64,000 nucleotides of DNA from Streptomyces sp. A 4/2 (GCF_940670765.1 NZ_CALNVW010000031.1:62001-126000), one strand, 5' to 3'; counted from the first letter of the stretch, positions 52,996 to 62,430 are shown. Made by a program: numbers and translations. Notes: generated from the letters alone by a model not told the origin.

Positions 52996-53418
52996 CTACA
53001 GCCGCTCGACGACCCGGAACCTCTCGGCGACGATCATCGTCTCGTCGTCGACCGTGAAGTCCTCGTCGCCCAGCGCCTCCCGCATCTCCTCCCCGTTCCA
53101 GTACCGCTCGTGCCCCGCGCGCCATTCCGCGACCGATGTGTACCCCTCACCCTCGTCCAGCGCGTGCTGAAGGTCGACATCCCCCAGCCGCAGTACCCGA
53201 ACCTCCGTCACCTCGATCACCGCGACCTCGCGCCCGTCCGAATCGATCAGGGCCGAACGCTCGCCGACGGGCGGGAGTTCCTCCTTCTCGGCTTCGAACT
53301 CGGCGAGAAGCCCGCTGGTCGAGACCTTTTCGCCGCTGAGAACGGCCTGCACCAGCTGGTCGCGCAGCGGGCCGGGAAACGCGAGCAGATACGGCTTCAG
53401 AGGTTCACGGTTCGTCAT
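52996..53418 (-). CDS. ASCH-domain protein
   Basis: A 140-residue small protein with the ASCH fold signature: LSGEKVSTSGL near the N-terminus, ELPPVGERSALIDSDG and the IEVTEVRVLRLGDVDLQHALDEGEGY segment. The domain is found in RNA-binding or nucleotide-metabolism proteins such as YqfB-type amidohydrolases. The TWK-like catalytic residues cannot be assigned with certainty. It is transcribed alone and convergent with the FAD dehydrogenase. Confidence 0.8.
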   Translation of the reverse strand: MTNREPLKPYLLAFPGPLRDQLVQAVLSGEKVSTSGLLAEFEAEKEELPPVGERSALIDSDGREVAVIEVTEVRVLRLGDVDLQHALDEGEGYTSVAEWRAGHERYWNGEEMREALGDEDFTVDDETMIVAERFRVVERL

Positions 53419-53563
53419 CCGGCCAGCCTACGCACCCGGTAAAACTAGGCGGTGCAAGGGGAGTTGAGGGCGCCGTGCGGACCGTCCGGCCTTGACGGGG
53501 AGCCGTCACTACCGCTTTGCTGTGCGTGATCATTGCCCCCGGCGCCCTTGAGGAACCCCGCGG

Positions 53564-54505
53564 ATGCCCCCTCTCCTCGGCCGCTCCCGAAGACGGGGCG
53601 GCCCGCTCGCCGACCCGGCTCTCGACGACGTCGAACTCTCCGAAGTACGGACGCAGTTGGCGCAGGGGCGCTGGGTCAGAGTCAGCTCGCTGCTGGCCGC
53701 CACCGCCGACGACTGGGACCGCCGCGGTCACCGGCTCGTCGTGCTCGCAGAGGGCTCCGGATCGGCCGCGTGGGCGCGGGACTGGCTGCTCGCCGAGCCG
53801 GAGAGCGCGGACGCCGCGACCCTGCTGGCCTGTGCCACGGTCCTGCGCGCGCTGCGCGGCAAGGATCCGGAGGACCAGGCCCGTGAGGCGTGCCGCGCCG
53901 CTGCCCGGATGGCGCCCTCGGACCCGACTCCCTGGCTCGGCCTGCTGATCCTCGCCCGCTCCCGCGGCACCGAGGAGGAGGTCAGCCGGCTCTTCGACGA
54001 GGTCCGTTCGCGCCACCCCGAGCACCACCACGCCCACCATCTGATGGCGGCGCGGCTCGCGGAACGCCACCCGGACGCGGGCCAGGACCCGCTCCACGAG
54101 GTGTACGACTTCGCGGCCTGGGCCGCCGAACAGGCCCCCGCCGACTCGCCGCTCGCGGTACTGCCGGTGGTCGCCCACGCCGAGCGCTACCGGGTCCTCG
54201 CCACCGCCGGGAGCGAGCCGGACGATCCCGCGCTCTCCACGCACTGGACGGGCCGCCGCGCCCGCCAGGTGATGAAGGCCGCCTTCGACTGGTGGCTGGA
54301 GTGGGAGCGGGAGGACCATCCGCGCAACCGCATCGACCTCAACTTCCTGGCTCACGCGAAGTTCTGCGAGGGCCGTCCGGCCGAGGCCGCCGCGCTCTTC
54401 CACCGCATCGGTGAGCATGTCACCGCAGCTCCCTGGTCCTACCCGGACCGGGACCCGTACCGGGCATTCAAGGCCGCGCGCGGCGCCGCGCTCGGCACCG
54501 TGTAA
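53564..54505 (+). CDS. Helical-repeat (TPR-like) hypothetical protein
   Basis: A 313-residue protein with repeated helix pairs of TPR-like character (for example WVRVSSLLAATADDWDRRGHRLVVLAE, and APSDPTPWLGLLILAR). The C-terminal part is WWLEWEREDHPRNRIDLNFLAHAKFCEGRPAEAAALF. I do not recognise a named family. It is followed 26 nt later by the APC permease on the same strand, so co-transcription is likely. No signal peptide or catalytic motif is seen. The start ATG at 53564 is supported by GAGGAA upstream. Confidence 0.7.
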   Translation: MPPLLGRSRRRGGPLADPALDDVELSEVRTQLAQGRWVRVSSLLAATADDWDRRGHRLVVLAEGSGSAAWARDWLLAEPESADAATLLACATVLRALRGKDPEDQAREACRAAARMAPSDPTPWLGLLILARSRGTEEEVSRLFDEVRSRHPEHHHAHHLMAARLAERHPDAGQDPLHEVYDFAAWAAEQAPADSPLAVLPVVAHAERYRVLATAGSEPDDPALSTHWTGRRARQVMKAAFDWWLEWEREDHPRNRIDLNFLAHAKFCEGRPAEAAALFHRIGEHVTAAPWSYPDRDPYRAFKAARGAALGTV

Positions 54506-54531
54506 CTCCTCACCGAAAGGACCGACCCGCC

Positions 54532-56076
54532 ATGCCGTCGGGCAGTTCGAGCACGAGCGAGATCAACGAGATCAGAACGTTCAAGGGCCAGGACCAGGCA
54601 CTGCGGGCCGGCCGGCTGGGGACGGCGGGGCTGCTGCTCTCCGTACTCGCGGCGAGCGCCCCCCTGATGGTGGTCGCAGGTGTCATGCCCACGATCTTCG
54701 GGCTGATGGGGATCGTCGGCCAGCCGCTGATCTACGTCATCCTGGCCGTCGTGCTGGCGCTCTTCAGCGTCGGGTACGCGGAGATGAGCAGGCACGTCCA
54801 CAACGCCGGAGCGTTCTACGCGTACATCGCCCGCGGCCTCGGCGCCACCGCGGGGGCCGGCGCCTCCTTCGTCGCCCTGGTCGCCTACAGCGCCATGCAG
54901 GTCGGCATCTACGGCATCTTCGGCTTCGAGGTGTCCGGCCTCTTCTCCACCTACCTGGACATCGAACTGGTCTGGTGGGTACCGGCGTTGGCGGCCGTCC
55001 TGATCGTCGGTGTGCTGTCCTGGCTGAAGATCGACCTCAATGCCAAGGTGCTCGGCGTCCTGCTGCTCATCGAGTGCGCACTCGTGGTGATCTTCGATGT
55101 GGCCGCCGTCGCGAACCCGGCGAAGGAAGGCCTCTCGCTGCACGCCTTCAACCCCGACACCCTCACCGGTGCGGGCTTCGGCACCGCGCTCTGCTTCTGC
55201 ATCGCGGCGTTCGTCGGCTTCGAACAGGCGCCGGTGTACGCCGAGGAGACCAGCCGCCCGCAGGTCGTCGTGCGCCGGGTGATGTTCCTCGCCGTCGGGT
55301 TCGTCGCGCTCTTCTTCGCCGTCAGCTCCTGGGCGCTGACCGTCGCCGCGGGACCGTCGACGATCGCCTCCCAGGCCGGGAAGCTCGGCCCCGGGCTCCT
55401 CTTCGGCCTCAGCGAGGGAACACTGGGCAAGTCCTTCACCGACGTCCTGCACGTGCTCTTCGTCACCGGAATGTTCGCCGCGATGCTCAGCTTCCACAAC
55501 GTGGTCGCCCGCTACGCGTTCGCGATGGGCCGCGAGGGCCTGCTGCCCGCCACCTTCGGCCGTACGAACAAGAGCAGCGGCGCACCCGGCATCGGTTCCC
55601 TGCTGCAGACCGTGATCTCCCTGGTCGTCGTCATCGCCTTCGCGGTGACCGACAGCAAGCCCACCGGTGACCCGACGGCTCCCGTCCTGCATCTCTTCAC
55701 CTGGATGGGGAACATCGGCGCGCTCGGCATCATCCTGCTGATGGCCGCCGCCTCCGTCGCCGTCATCGCCTTCTTCGTGCAGCGCGGCGCGGCCGGAGCG
55801 CAGATCTGGCGGCTGGTGGCCGCCGGGCTGGCCTGCCTGGCCCTGCTGGCCATCGCGTTCATGACGGTCAAGGACTTCGACGTACTGGTCAGTGCCGGTC
55901 CCGGTTCCGTACTGAGCTGGCTGCTCCCCGCCATCATCGGCCTGGCGCTGGCCGGAGGTCTTGTCTACGGTCTGGTGCTCCGCTCGCGGAAGCCGGAGGT
56001 GCACGCCCGCATCGGGCTCGGCAACGAGGCGTTCCAGCTCGACAAGGTGGCGGAGGCGGAAGCCGCCCACGTATGA
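54532..56076 (+). CDS. APC-superfamily amino acid permease
   Basis: A 514-residue permease with 12 predicted helices. The unwound first helix has ASAPLMVVAGVMP and later TM6 FVGFEQAPVYAEET, both typical of APC-type amino acid/amine transporters. The N- and C-terminal tails are cytoplasmic and the tail ends EAEAAHV. It resembles the actinobacterial permeases for amino acids or polyamines, but the substrate is unresolved. A strong 14-bp hairpin follows 16 nt after the stop. Confidence 0.9.
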   Translation: MPSGSSSTSEINEIRTFKGQDQALRAGRLGTAGLLLSVLAASAPLMVVAGVMPTIFGLMGIVGQPLIYVILAVVLALFSVGYAEMSRHVHNAGAFYAYIARGLGATAGAGASFVALVAYSAMQVGIYGIFGFEVSGLFSTYLDIELVWWVPALAAVLIVGVLSWLKIDLNAKVLGVLLLIECALVVIFDVAAVANPAKEGLSLHAFNPDTLTGAGFGTALCFCIAAFVGFEQAPVYAEETSRPQVVVRRVMFLAVGFVALFFAVSSWALTVAAGPSTIASQAGKLGPGLLFGLSEGTLGKSFTDVLHVLFVTGMFAAMLSFHNVVARYAFAMGREGLLPATFGRTNKSSGAPGIGSLLQTVISLVVVIAFAVTDSKPTGDPTAPVLHLFTWMGNIGALGIILLMAAASVAVIAFFVQRGAAGAQIWRLVAAGLACLALLAIAFMTVKDFDVLVSAGPGSVLSWLLPAIIGLALAGGLVYGLVLRSRKPEVHARIGLGNEAFQLDKVAEAEAAHV

Positions 56077-56092
56077 CCGGCGGCTGACGCAC

Positions 56093-56135
56093 GACGTACG
56101 CGCGACCGCCGGCTTCCGGCAGTCGCGCGTACGTC
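56093..56135. terminator. Strong bidirectional terminator
   Basis: GACGTACGCGCGAC and GTCGCGCGTACGTC form a perfect 14-bp stem; the 15-nt loop itself contains a GCCGG/CCGGC hairpin. It lies between the convergent permease and idonate dehydrogenase genes. Confidence 0.85.
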
Positions 56136-56169
56136 CTCGAACCCCGTTCTCGAACCCTTCGGGGCCTCC

Positions 56170-57204
56170 TCAGGCTCCGAAGTCCACCAGCACCTTGCAC
56201 GACCGGCTGCGGTCCGCCGCGAGCGCGAACGCCTCCGCCGCCTGCTCCACCGGAACGACCGCACTCACCAGCGCGTCGAACGACGCCTCCCGCGCCAGCA
56301 GCGCGATCGCCTCGTCGAACTCCGTGTCGAAGCGGAACGCCCCGCGGAGCTCGATCTCCCGGCTCACCACCAGGTTCCCGGCGAACGGGCTCATCCCCGG
56401 CGGGAGCATCCCCAGCTGTACGACGGTGCCGCCCCGCCGCACCCGCCGCAGACAGGTGTCCAGACCGGCCGCCACCCCGGACGCCTCGATCGCCGTGTCC
56501 ACCTCGTCGGGCCAGCCGGGATCGGCCGGATCGTCGGCCCGCACCAGGGTCGTCGCGCCCGCGGCGGCGGCGAACTCCAGGGCGCGCGGCAGGAGATCGG
56601 TGACCGTGACGGCCGCCGCACCGGCGGCCTTCAGCGCCGCGACCACCAGGCAGCCGATCGGCCCGGCGCCGGTGACCAGGACGTGCTTGCCCTCGACCGA
56701 CCCCGCCCGGCGCACCGCGTGCAGCGCCACCGACAGCGGCTCGGCCAGTACGGCCCTGCGCAGTCCGAGACCGTCGGGCAGCGCCCGCAACTGGTCCGCG
56801 GGCACCACGACCAGGGCCGCGAACCCGCCCTGCACATGCGGCATGCGGGCCGCGCTGCCCAGGTAGCGGGTGTCCCGGCAGACATGGGCCCGGCCGTCCA
56901 GGCACTCGGGGCACGCCCCGCACGGGGTCGCCGGGTGCACGGCGACGGCCGTACCGACCGCGGGGCTCCCGACCGCCGGGACGCCCTCGCCGTACGCGAC
57001 CACGGTGCCGACGACCTCGTGACCGAGCACCATCGGCTCGCGGAGCAGGAAGTCACCGACGCCGCCGTGGCGCCAGTAGTGCAGATCGGAGCCGCACACC
57101 CCGCCGTACCGCACCGCGACGACCGCCTGTCCGGGTCCGGCCACCGGCTCGGGCAGCTCGTCGACCCGGAGGTCACCGGCCCCGTGGATCACACATCCGC
57201 GCAT
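56170..57204 (-). CDS. idnD: L-idonate 5-dehydrogenase-like zinc dehydrogenase
   Basis: A 344-residue zinc medium-chain dehydrogenase. Catalytic zinc ligands lie in GVCGSDLHY and GHEVVG, structural zinc in CGACPECLDGRAHVC, and the nucleotide fold in VTGAGPIGCL. It is the last gene of the gluconate operon; its ATG overlaps the SDR stop by one base (TGATG). With the neighbouring 5-ketogluconate reductase it would convert L-idonate to 5-ketogluconate and then D-gluconate. Close relatives include L-threonine/sorbitol dehydrogenases, so the substrate rests on context. Confidence 0.85.
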   Translation of the reverse strand: MRGCVIHGAGDLRVDELPEPVAGPGQAVVAVRYGGVCGSDLHYWRHGGVGDFLLREPMVLGHEVVGTVVAYGEGVPAVGSPAVGTAVAVHPATPCGACPECLDGRAHVCRDTRYLGSAARMPHVQGGFAALVVVPADQLRALPDGLGLRRAVLAEPLSVALHAVRRAGSVEGKHVLVTGAGPIGCLVVAALKAAGAAAVTVTDLLPRALEFAAAAGATTLVRADDPADPGWPDEVDTAIEASGVAAGLDTCLRRVRRGGTVVQLGMLPPGMSPFAGNLVVSREIELRGAFRFDTEFDEAIALLAREASFDALVSAVVPVEQAAEAFALAADRSRSCKVLVDFGA

Positions 57205-57971
57205 CACAGCACACTCGTCATTCCGCCGTCGACGTACAGGATCTGGCCGCTGACGAAGTCCGCGGCCGGGGAGGCCAGGTAGAGCACCCCGCCCACCAGG
57301 TCCTCGGTCCGTCCCCAGCGCCCCGCCGGGGTCCGGCCGCGCACCCAGGAGCTGAACTCCTCGTCGTCGACCAGCGGCCGGGTCAGCTCGGTCTCGATGT
57401 AGCCGGGGCCGAGACCGTTGACCTGGATGCCGTACGGGCCCCAGTCGGCGCACATGCCCTTGGTGAGCATCTTCAGCGCGCCCTTGGTGGCGGCGTACGG
57501 CGCGATACCGGGGCGGACCACCTCGCTCTGCAGCGAGCAGACGTTGATGATCTTTCCGTAGCCGCGCTCCGTCATCCGCCGGGCCGCCTCGCGGCCCACC
57601 AGGAAGGCGCTGGTGAGGTTGGTGTCCACGATGCGGTGCCAGTCGGAGTCGGTGAACTCCAGCAGGGGTGCGCGCAGTTGCATGCCCGCGTTGTTGACCA
57701 GGATGTCGAGCGGTCCGGCCTGCTCCTCGATCCCGGCGATCCCGGCCGCGACCGAGGGGCCGTCGGTGACGTCGAAGGCGGCGGTGAGCACCGTGCCCCC
57801 GGTGTCCGAGAGCTCCTCTGCCGCGGCCTTCAGCCGGTCCTCGTCCCGGCCGTTGATCACCACGGTGCAGCCCGCTTCGAGCAGCCCACGGGCGAGTGCG
57901 TGGCCGATGCCCCGGCTCGACCCGGTGACCAGGGCGGTACGGCCGCTGATCTCGAACAGTGGATGTGCCAT
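57204..57971 (-). CDS. idnO: Gluconate 5-dehydrogenase (5-ketogluconate reductase)
   Basis: A 255-residue SDR. The cofactor loop is TGSSRGIG, the catalytic tetrad Ser in NVCSLQSEV and YAATK, and the C-terminal WGRTEDLVGGVLYLAS...FVSGQILYVDGG. This pattern (LFEISGRTALVTGSSRGIG start) is characteristic of gluconate 5-dehydrogenase. It interconverts 5-keto-D-gluconate and D-gluconate. It lies 52 nt after the gluconate permease gene and overlaps idnD. Confidence 0.88.
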   Translation of the reverse strand: MAHPLFEISGRTALVTGSSRGIGHALARGLLEAGCTVVINGRDEDRLKAAAEELSDTGGTVLTAAFDVTDGPSVAAGIAGIEEQAGPLDILVNNAGMQLRAPLLEFTDSDWHRIVDTNLTSAFLVGREAARRMTERGYGKIINVCSLQSEVVRPGIAPYAATKGALKMLTKGMCADWGPYGIQVNGLGPGYIETELTRPLVDDEEFSSWVRGRTPAGRWGRTEDLVGGVLYLASPAADFVSGQILYVDGGMTSVL

Positions 57972-58023
57972 GACGTGTCTTTCCTCCGGAGTGCGGCAGG
58001 CGTACGGGGTGTCGCGCTCCGCG

Positions 58024-59418
58024 CTAGATGACGATCGAAAGCAGCAGGACGAAGATCAGCGAGACCACCGAGATGAGGGTCTCCATCACCGACCAGGTCT
58101 TGACCGTCTGGCCGACGTCCATGCCGAAGTACTCCTTCACCAGCCAGAAGCCCGCATCGTTGACATGGCTGAAGAAGAGCGATCCCGCACCGATCGCGAG
58201 CACCAGCAGCGACACGTGCGCGCTGGACATGTCGGCGGCGAGCGGGGCGATCAGCCCCGCGGCGGAGACGGTAGCGACCGTCGCGGAGCCGGTCGCCAGG
58301 CGGATCACCACGGCGATCAGCCAGGCCAGCAGCAGCGCCGGGATCGACCAGTCCTTGGAGATGTCCAGGACCATCTGCCCCACACCGGAGTCGATCAGGG
58401 TCTGCTTGAACCCACCGCCCGCGCCCACGATCAGCACCACACCGGCGATCGGGGCGAGCGACTTCTCGACGGTCGTCGAGAGCCGGTCCCGGGTGAATCC
58501 GGCCGCGCGGCCCAGCGTGAACATGGCCACGAGCACCGCGGCCAGCAGGGCGATCAGCGGCGAACCGGCGACGTCGAAGACGCGCTGGACGGTGTTCGCG
58601 GGGTCGTCGATCACGATGTCGACGAGCGCCTTGGCGAGCATCAGGACGACGGGCAGCAGCACGGTGCACACCGTGGCGCCGAAGCTCGGCAGCTTCTTGA
58701 CGTCGGCCGAGGGGCGCTCGGGAACCATGCCGTCCGGCACCTGGATGTCGACCCAGCGGGCCGCGTAGCGGGAGAACACCGGACCCGCGATGATCACGGT
58801 CGGGATGGCGACGACCACCCCGAGTGCGAGCGTGAGACCCAGGTTGGCGTGCACGGCGTCCACGGCCACCAGCGGGCCGGGGTGCGGCGGAATGAGGCCG
58901 TGCATCACGGACAGACCGGCCAGCGCCGGGATGCCGATGCGCATCAGGGAGAAGTTGCCGCGCTTGGCGACCAGCAGCACCACCGGGATCAGCAGCACGA
59001 TGCCGATCTCGAAGAAGAGCGGCAGACCGACTATGGCCGCGATGAGCACCATCGCCCAGGGCATGCTGCGCCTGCTCGCCTTCGCGAGGATGGTGTCGAC
59101 GATCTGGTCGGCGCCGCCGGAGTCCGCGAGGAGCTTGCCGAGGATGGCACCGAGCGCGATCAGCACACCGACGCTCGCGGTCGTGGAGCCGAGCCCCCCG
59201 GTGAAGCTGAGGATGACCTTGTCGAGCGGGGCGCCCGCGACCGCTCCCAGCACGAGCGAGCCGATGGTCAGCGACAGGAACGCGTGGAGCTTGAACTTCG
59301 TGATGAGCAGAACGATGACGGCGATGCCCGCGAGGACGGCTATCCCCAACTGGGCGTGACCGGCCGAGGATATCGGCGCTACGTCCGCTGCCAGCATCTC
59401 GACGCTGAGACTGGACAC
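58024..59418 (-). CDS. gntP: Gluconate:H+ symporter, GntP family
   Basis: A 464-residue membrane protein with 12-14 helices and the GntP signatures ILGKLLADSGGADQIV, GLPLFFEIGIVLLIP, MHGLIPPHPGPL and SATVATVSAAGLIAPL. It would import gluconate or idonate with protons. It is 37 nt downstream of gluconokinase. The N-terminal MSSLSVEM start is in frame with a short leader-like segment and a likely ribosome site GAAGGAAT on this strand. Confidence 0.93.
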   Translation of the reverse strand: MSSLSVEMLAADVAPISSAGHAQLGIAVLAGIAVIVLLITKFKLHAFLSLTIGSLVLGAVAGAPLDKVILSFTGGLGSTTASVGVLIALGAILGKLLADSGGADQIVDTILAKASRRSMPWAMVLIAAIVGLPLFFEIGIVLLIPVVLLVAKRGNFSLMRIGIPALAGLSVMHGLIPPHPGPLVAVDAVHANLGLTLALGVVVAIPTVIIAGPVFSRYAARWVDIQVPDGMVPERPSADVKKLPSFGATVCTVLLPVVLMLAKALVDIVIDDPANTVQRVFDVAGSPLIALLAAVLVAMFTLGRAAGFTRDRLSTTVEKSLAPIAGVVLIVGAGGGFKQTLIDSGVGQMVLDISKDWSIPALLLAWLIAVVIRLATGSATVATVSAAGLIAPLAADMSSAHVSLLVLAIGAGSLFFSHVNDAGFWLVKEYFGMDVGQTVKTWSVMETLISVVSLIFVLLLSIVI

Positions 59419-59455
59419 GTGGATTCCTTCGAGTTCGTACGGTGGGTAGAGGGTG

Positions 59456-59965
59456 CTACTGACCGAGGCGGCGCAGCGCTGCCACGGCCCGCTCGGTGAT
59501 GTCCTCAGGCGTGCCTGAGATGTCGACGGCGACGCCGGTCTCGTCCGGCTCCAGCGGCTGGAGCGCGGCGAACTGCGAGTCCAGGAGCGCGGTGGGCATG
59601 AAGTGGCCCTTGCGCTCCGCCATCCGCTCCTCGATCAGGGCGCGGTCGCCGGTCAGATGCAGGAAGACGATGCCCGGCGCCTCGGCGCGCAGGCGGTCCC
59701 GGTAGGAACGCTTGAGCGCCGAGCTGCTGACCACCCCGCCGAGCCCCGCCCGGCCGTGTGCCCACTGGCCTATCGCATCGAGCCAGGGCCACCGGTCCGC
59801 GTCCTGGAGGGGTGTGCCGGCGGCCATCTTGGCGATGTTCGCCGGCGGGTGGAAGTCGTCGCCCTCGGCGTACGGAACGCCCAGTGCGGCGGAGAGCAGC
59901 GGACCGATCGTGGTCTTGCCGGTCCCTGCCACGCCCATCAGGACGACGACTTTCGGGGTGCTCAT
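59456..59965 (-). CDS. gntK: Gluconokinase
   Basis: A 169-residue P-loop kinase of the GntK/IdnK type: Walker A GVAGTGKTT, substrate-binding EGDDFHPPANIAKM and SSALKRSYRD, and a lid with RMAERKGHFM. It phosphorylates D-gluconate to 6-phosphogluconate, feeding the pentose phosphate pathway. As first gene of the operon it lies 130 bp from the divergent GntR gene, and the gap carries an inverted repeat. Confidence 0.95.
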   Translation of the reverse strand: MSTPKVVVLMGVAGTGKTTIGPLLSAALGVPYAEGDDFHPPANIAKMAAGTPLQDADRWPWLDAIGQWAHGRAGLGGVVSSSALKRSYRDRLRAEAPGIVFLHLTGDRALIEERMAERKGHFMPTALLDSQFAALQPLEPDETGVAVDISGTPEDITERAVAALRRLGQ

Positions 59966-60020
59966 CGGTGGTGCCTCGTCTTCTTCGACATGGGTCCGTC
60001 GCGATACTGAAACCCATTAG

Positions 60021-60059
60021 GTACGACTTATTCAAGAGGTTGTGACCTAAAAGTCATAC
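60021..60059. promoter_or_regulatory. Candidate GntR operator between gntK and gntR
   Basis: GTACGACTTAT (60021-60031) and AAAAGTCATAC (60049-60059) are inverted copies matching at 9 of 11 positions. They lie between the divergent gluconokinase and GntR genes. Confidence 0.5.
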
Positions 60060-60095
60060 GTAATGTGAACGCGATGCGCATCGTAGGGTGAGCCC

Positions 60096-60797
60096 ATGAC
60101 CAATCAGGGCCCGGGGCTGCACGCCCATGTGCTGGGCAATCTCGGTCCCTCGATCACCTCGGGGGAGTACCCGCCGGGCAGCGTGCTGCGGACCGACGAG
60201 CTCGCCCAGCGCTTCGAGGTCTCCCGCACGGTGATCCGCGAGGCGGTCCGCGTCCTGGAGTCGATGCGGCTCGTGGAGTCCCGGCGCCGGGTCGGGGTGA
60301 CCGTCCGGCCCACCGAGGAGTGGAACGTCTACGACCCGCAGGTCATCCGGTGGCGGCTGGCCGGGGCCGACCGGCCGCGCCAGCTCCGCTCGCTGACCGT
60401 CCTGCGGTACTCCGTGGAACCGGTCGCGGCCGGGCTCGCCGCCCGGCACGCCACACCGGAGCAGTGCGCCGCCCTGACCGAGCAGGCGCTCGGCATGGTC
60501 GCCACCTCCCGCGGCCAGCAGCTGCCCGCGTACCTCGTCCACGACATCGCCTTCCACCGCCTGGTGCTGCACGGTTCGGGCAACGAGATGTTCGCGCGGC
60601 TCGGTGACGTGGTCGCCGAGGTCCTCGCCGGACGCACCGAGCACCAGGTGATGTTCGACGACCCCGACCCCGCCGCGGTGACCCTGCACGTACAGGTCGC
60701 GGAGGCGGTACGGGAGGGCGACGCGGACCGCGCCGAGGACCTCACGAGAGAGATCGCGGTCGGCGCCCTGAAGGAACTCGACGTCCTGGCGCCCTGA
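60096..60797 (+). CDS. gntR: GntR/FadR (FCD) family regulator of the gluconate operon
   Basis: A 233-residue regulator: winged helix (LRTDELAQRFEVSRTVIREAVRVLESMRLVESRRRVGVTVRP) and a C-terminal FCD domain with the metal/ligand residues DIAFHRLVLHGSGN and a later H in VTLHVQVAEA. It is divergent from gntK, the first gene of the gluconate/idonate operon, and most likely represses it until gluconate or 6-phosphogluconate binds. The inverted repeat in the gap is the likely target. The symbol follows this role. Confidence 0.85.
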   Translation: MTNQGPGLHAHVLGNLGPSITSGEYPPGSVLRTDELAQRFEVSRTVIREAVRVLESMRLVESRRRVGVTVRPTEEWNVYDPQVIRWRLAGADRPRQLRSLTVLRYSVEPVAAGLAARHATPEQCAALTEQALGMVATSRGQQLPAYLVHDIAFHRLVLHGSGNEMFARLGDVVAEVLAGRTEHQVMFDDPDPAAVTLHVQVAEAVREGDADRAEDLTREIAVGALKELDVLAP

Positions 60798-60941
60798 CCG
60801 CGCGCGGTTTCAAACATTCTGTGAAAAAGACGGCAATCGGTTCCCGGGCCACGGACGGCCCTTCTACGCTGACGCCCTGATCAGCCGGTCCTCCCCCATC
60901 CCACCGGCAGTCCAGTCCCCCCACGTAAGGCGACGCACCAC

Positions 60942-62390
60942 ATGAGTGACCGCACCATCACTGCGGAAGCAGTCGTTCCCTCTCCGCACGTCGATGCCGG
61001 AGACGAGGGCTACAGCAAAGACCTGAAGTCCCGCCACATCAACATGATCGCCATCGGTGGCGCCATCGGCACCGGTCTCTTCCTCGGCGCGGGCGGCCGG
61101 ATGGCAGGCGCGGGCCCCTCGCTGGCCATCGCCTACGCGATCTGCGGCGCGTTCGCCTTCTTCGTCGTACGGGCGCTCGGCGAGCTCGTGCTCTACCGCC
61201 CGTCCTCCGGCGCGTTCGTCAGCTACGCCCGTGAGTTCATGGGCGAGAAGGGTGCCTACACCGCGGGCTGGCTGTACTTCCTCAACTGGTCGACCACCGC
61301 GGTCGCCGACATCACGGCCGCCGCGACCTACGCCCACTTCTGGGCGATGTTCAGCTCGGTCCCGCAGTGGGTCTGCGCCCTGGTCGCGCTGGCCGTGGTG
61401 CTCACCGCCAACCTCATCTCGGTCCGCTACTTCGGCGAGATGGAGTTCTGGTTCGCGATTATCAAGGTCGCGGCGCTGGTCGCCTTCATGTGCATCGGCA
61501 TCTACCTGGTGGTCACCCAGCACCAGGTCGACGGGCACACCCCCGGGATCGCCACCATCGGCGACAACGGGGGCATCTTCCCCAAGGGCATGATGCCGAT
61601 GCTGCTGGTCATCCAGGGCGTCGTCTTCGCCTACGCCTCCGTCGAACTGTGCGGCGTGGCCGCGGGCGAGACGGAGAACCCCGCGAAGATCATCCCCAAG
61701 GCCATCAACTCGATCATGTGGCGGGTCGGCATCTTCTACGTCGGCTCCGTGGTGCTCCTGGCGCTGCTGCTCCCGTACACCGCGTACTCCGACGGCGAGA
61801 GCCCCTTCGTGACCGTGCTCGCCAAGATCGGCGTACCGGGGGCGGCCGGGGTGATGAACCTGGTCGTGCTGACCGCCGCGCTCTCCAGCCTCAACTCCGG
61901 CCTGTACTCCACCGGCCGCATCCTGCGCTCGATGGCGCTCGCCGGGTCCGCGCCCCGGTTCACCGGCCGGATGAACAAGGGGCAGGTGCCCTACGGCGGC
62001 ATCCTGCTCACCGCGGGCTTCGGTGTGCTGGGTGTCGTGCTCAACTACCTCGTCCCCGGCAAGGCGTTCGAGATCGTCCTCAACTTCGCCTCGATCGGCA
62101 TCCTGGGCACCTGGGGCATGGTCATGCTCTGCTCGCTGCTCTTCTGGCAGCGTTCGCGGGAGGGCCGGGTCAGCCGTCCGGCGTACCGGCTGCCGTGGGC
62201 CCCGTACACCCAGATCGTCACCCTCTGTTTCCTGGTCGTCGTGGCGTTCCTGATGTGGTGGGGCGGGGGAGTGGGCCGTACGACCGTGGAGTGCCTGCCG
62301 CTGATCGCCGCGGCGCTGGTCGGCGGCTGGTTCCTGGTGCGCGGCCGGGTCGCCGCCGTCGCCGCGGAGCGTCAGGGCCTGGGAGACTGA
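60942..62390 (+). CDS. Amino acid permease, AnsP/GabP-type
   Basis: A 482-residue APC transporter. The N-terminal signature is HINMIAIGGAIGTGLFLGAGGRM. The central helices carry YFGEMEFWFAIIKV and FAYASVELCGVAAGETENPAK. These motifs are shared by the asparagine, GABA and aromatic amino acid permeases; resemblance to AnsP is strongest by eye. It has its own upstream region (145 bp) after gntR. The following formaldehyde dehydrogenase has its own promoter-like region. Confidence 0.9.
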   Translation: MSDRTITAEAVVPSPHVDAGDEGYSKDLKSRHINMIAIGGAIGTGLFLGAGGRMAGAGPSLAIAYAICGAFAFFVVRALGELVLYRPSSGAFVSYAREFMGEKGAYTAGWLYFLNWSTTAVADITAAATYAHFWAMFSSVPQWVCALVALAVVLTANLISVRYFGEMEFWFAIIKVAALVAFMCIGIYLVVTQHQVDGHTPGIATIGDNGGIFPKGMMPMLLVIQGVVFAYASVELCGVAAGETENPAKIIPKAINSIMWRVGIFYVGSVVLLALLLPYTAYSDGESPFVTVLAKIGVPGAAGVMNLVVLTAALSSLNSGLYSTGRILRSMALAGSAPRFTGRMNKGQVPYGGILLTAGFGVLGVVLNYLVPGKAFEIVLNFASIGILGTWGMVMLCSLLFWQRSREGRVSRPAYRLPWAPYTQIVTLCFLVVVAFLMWWGGGVGRTTVECLPLIAAALVGGWFLVRGRVAAVAAERQGLGD

Positions 62391-62395
62391 ACCGA

Positions 62396-62411
62396 CATAC
62401 CGCTCGGTGAC
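62396..62411. promoter_or_regulatory. ACCG-N2-CGGT element before the formaldehyde dehydrogenase
   Basis: CATACCGCTCGGTGAC contains the palindrome ACCG-CT-CGGT. It resembles the left half of the 20-bp operators at 26121, 41847 and 47356 but is shorter, so common regulation is uncertain. It begins 6 nt after the permease stop. Confidence 0.35.
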
Positions 62412-62430
62412 ACGGAAGGCTGTTGACGGC

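Noticed and set aside
54439..56070. 543-residue ORF antisense to the APC permease
   Set aside because: Low-complexity shadow of a membrane protein gene, no start signal.
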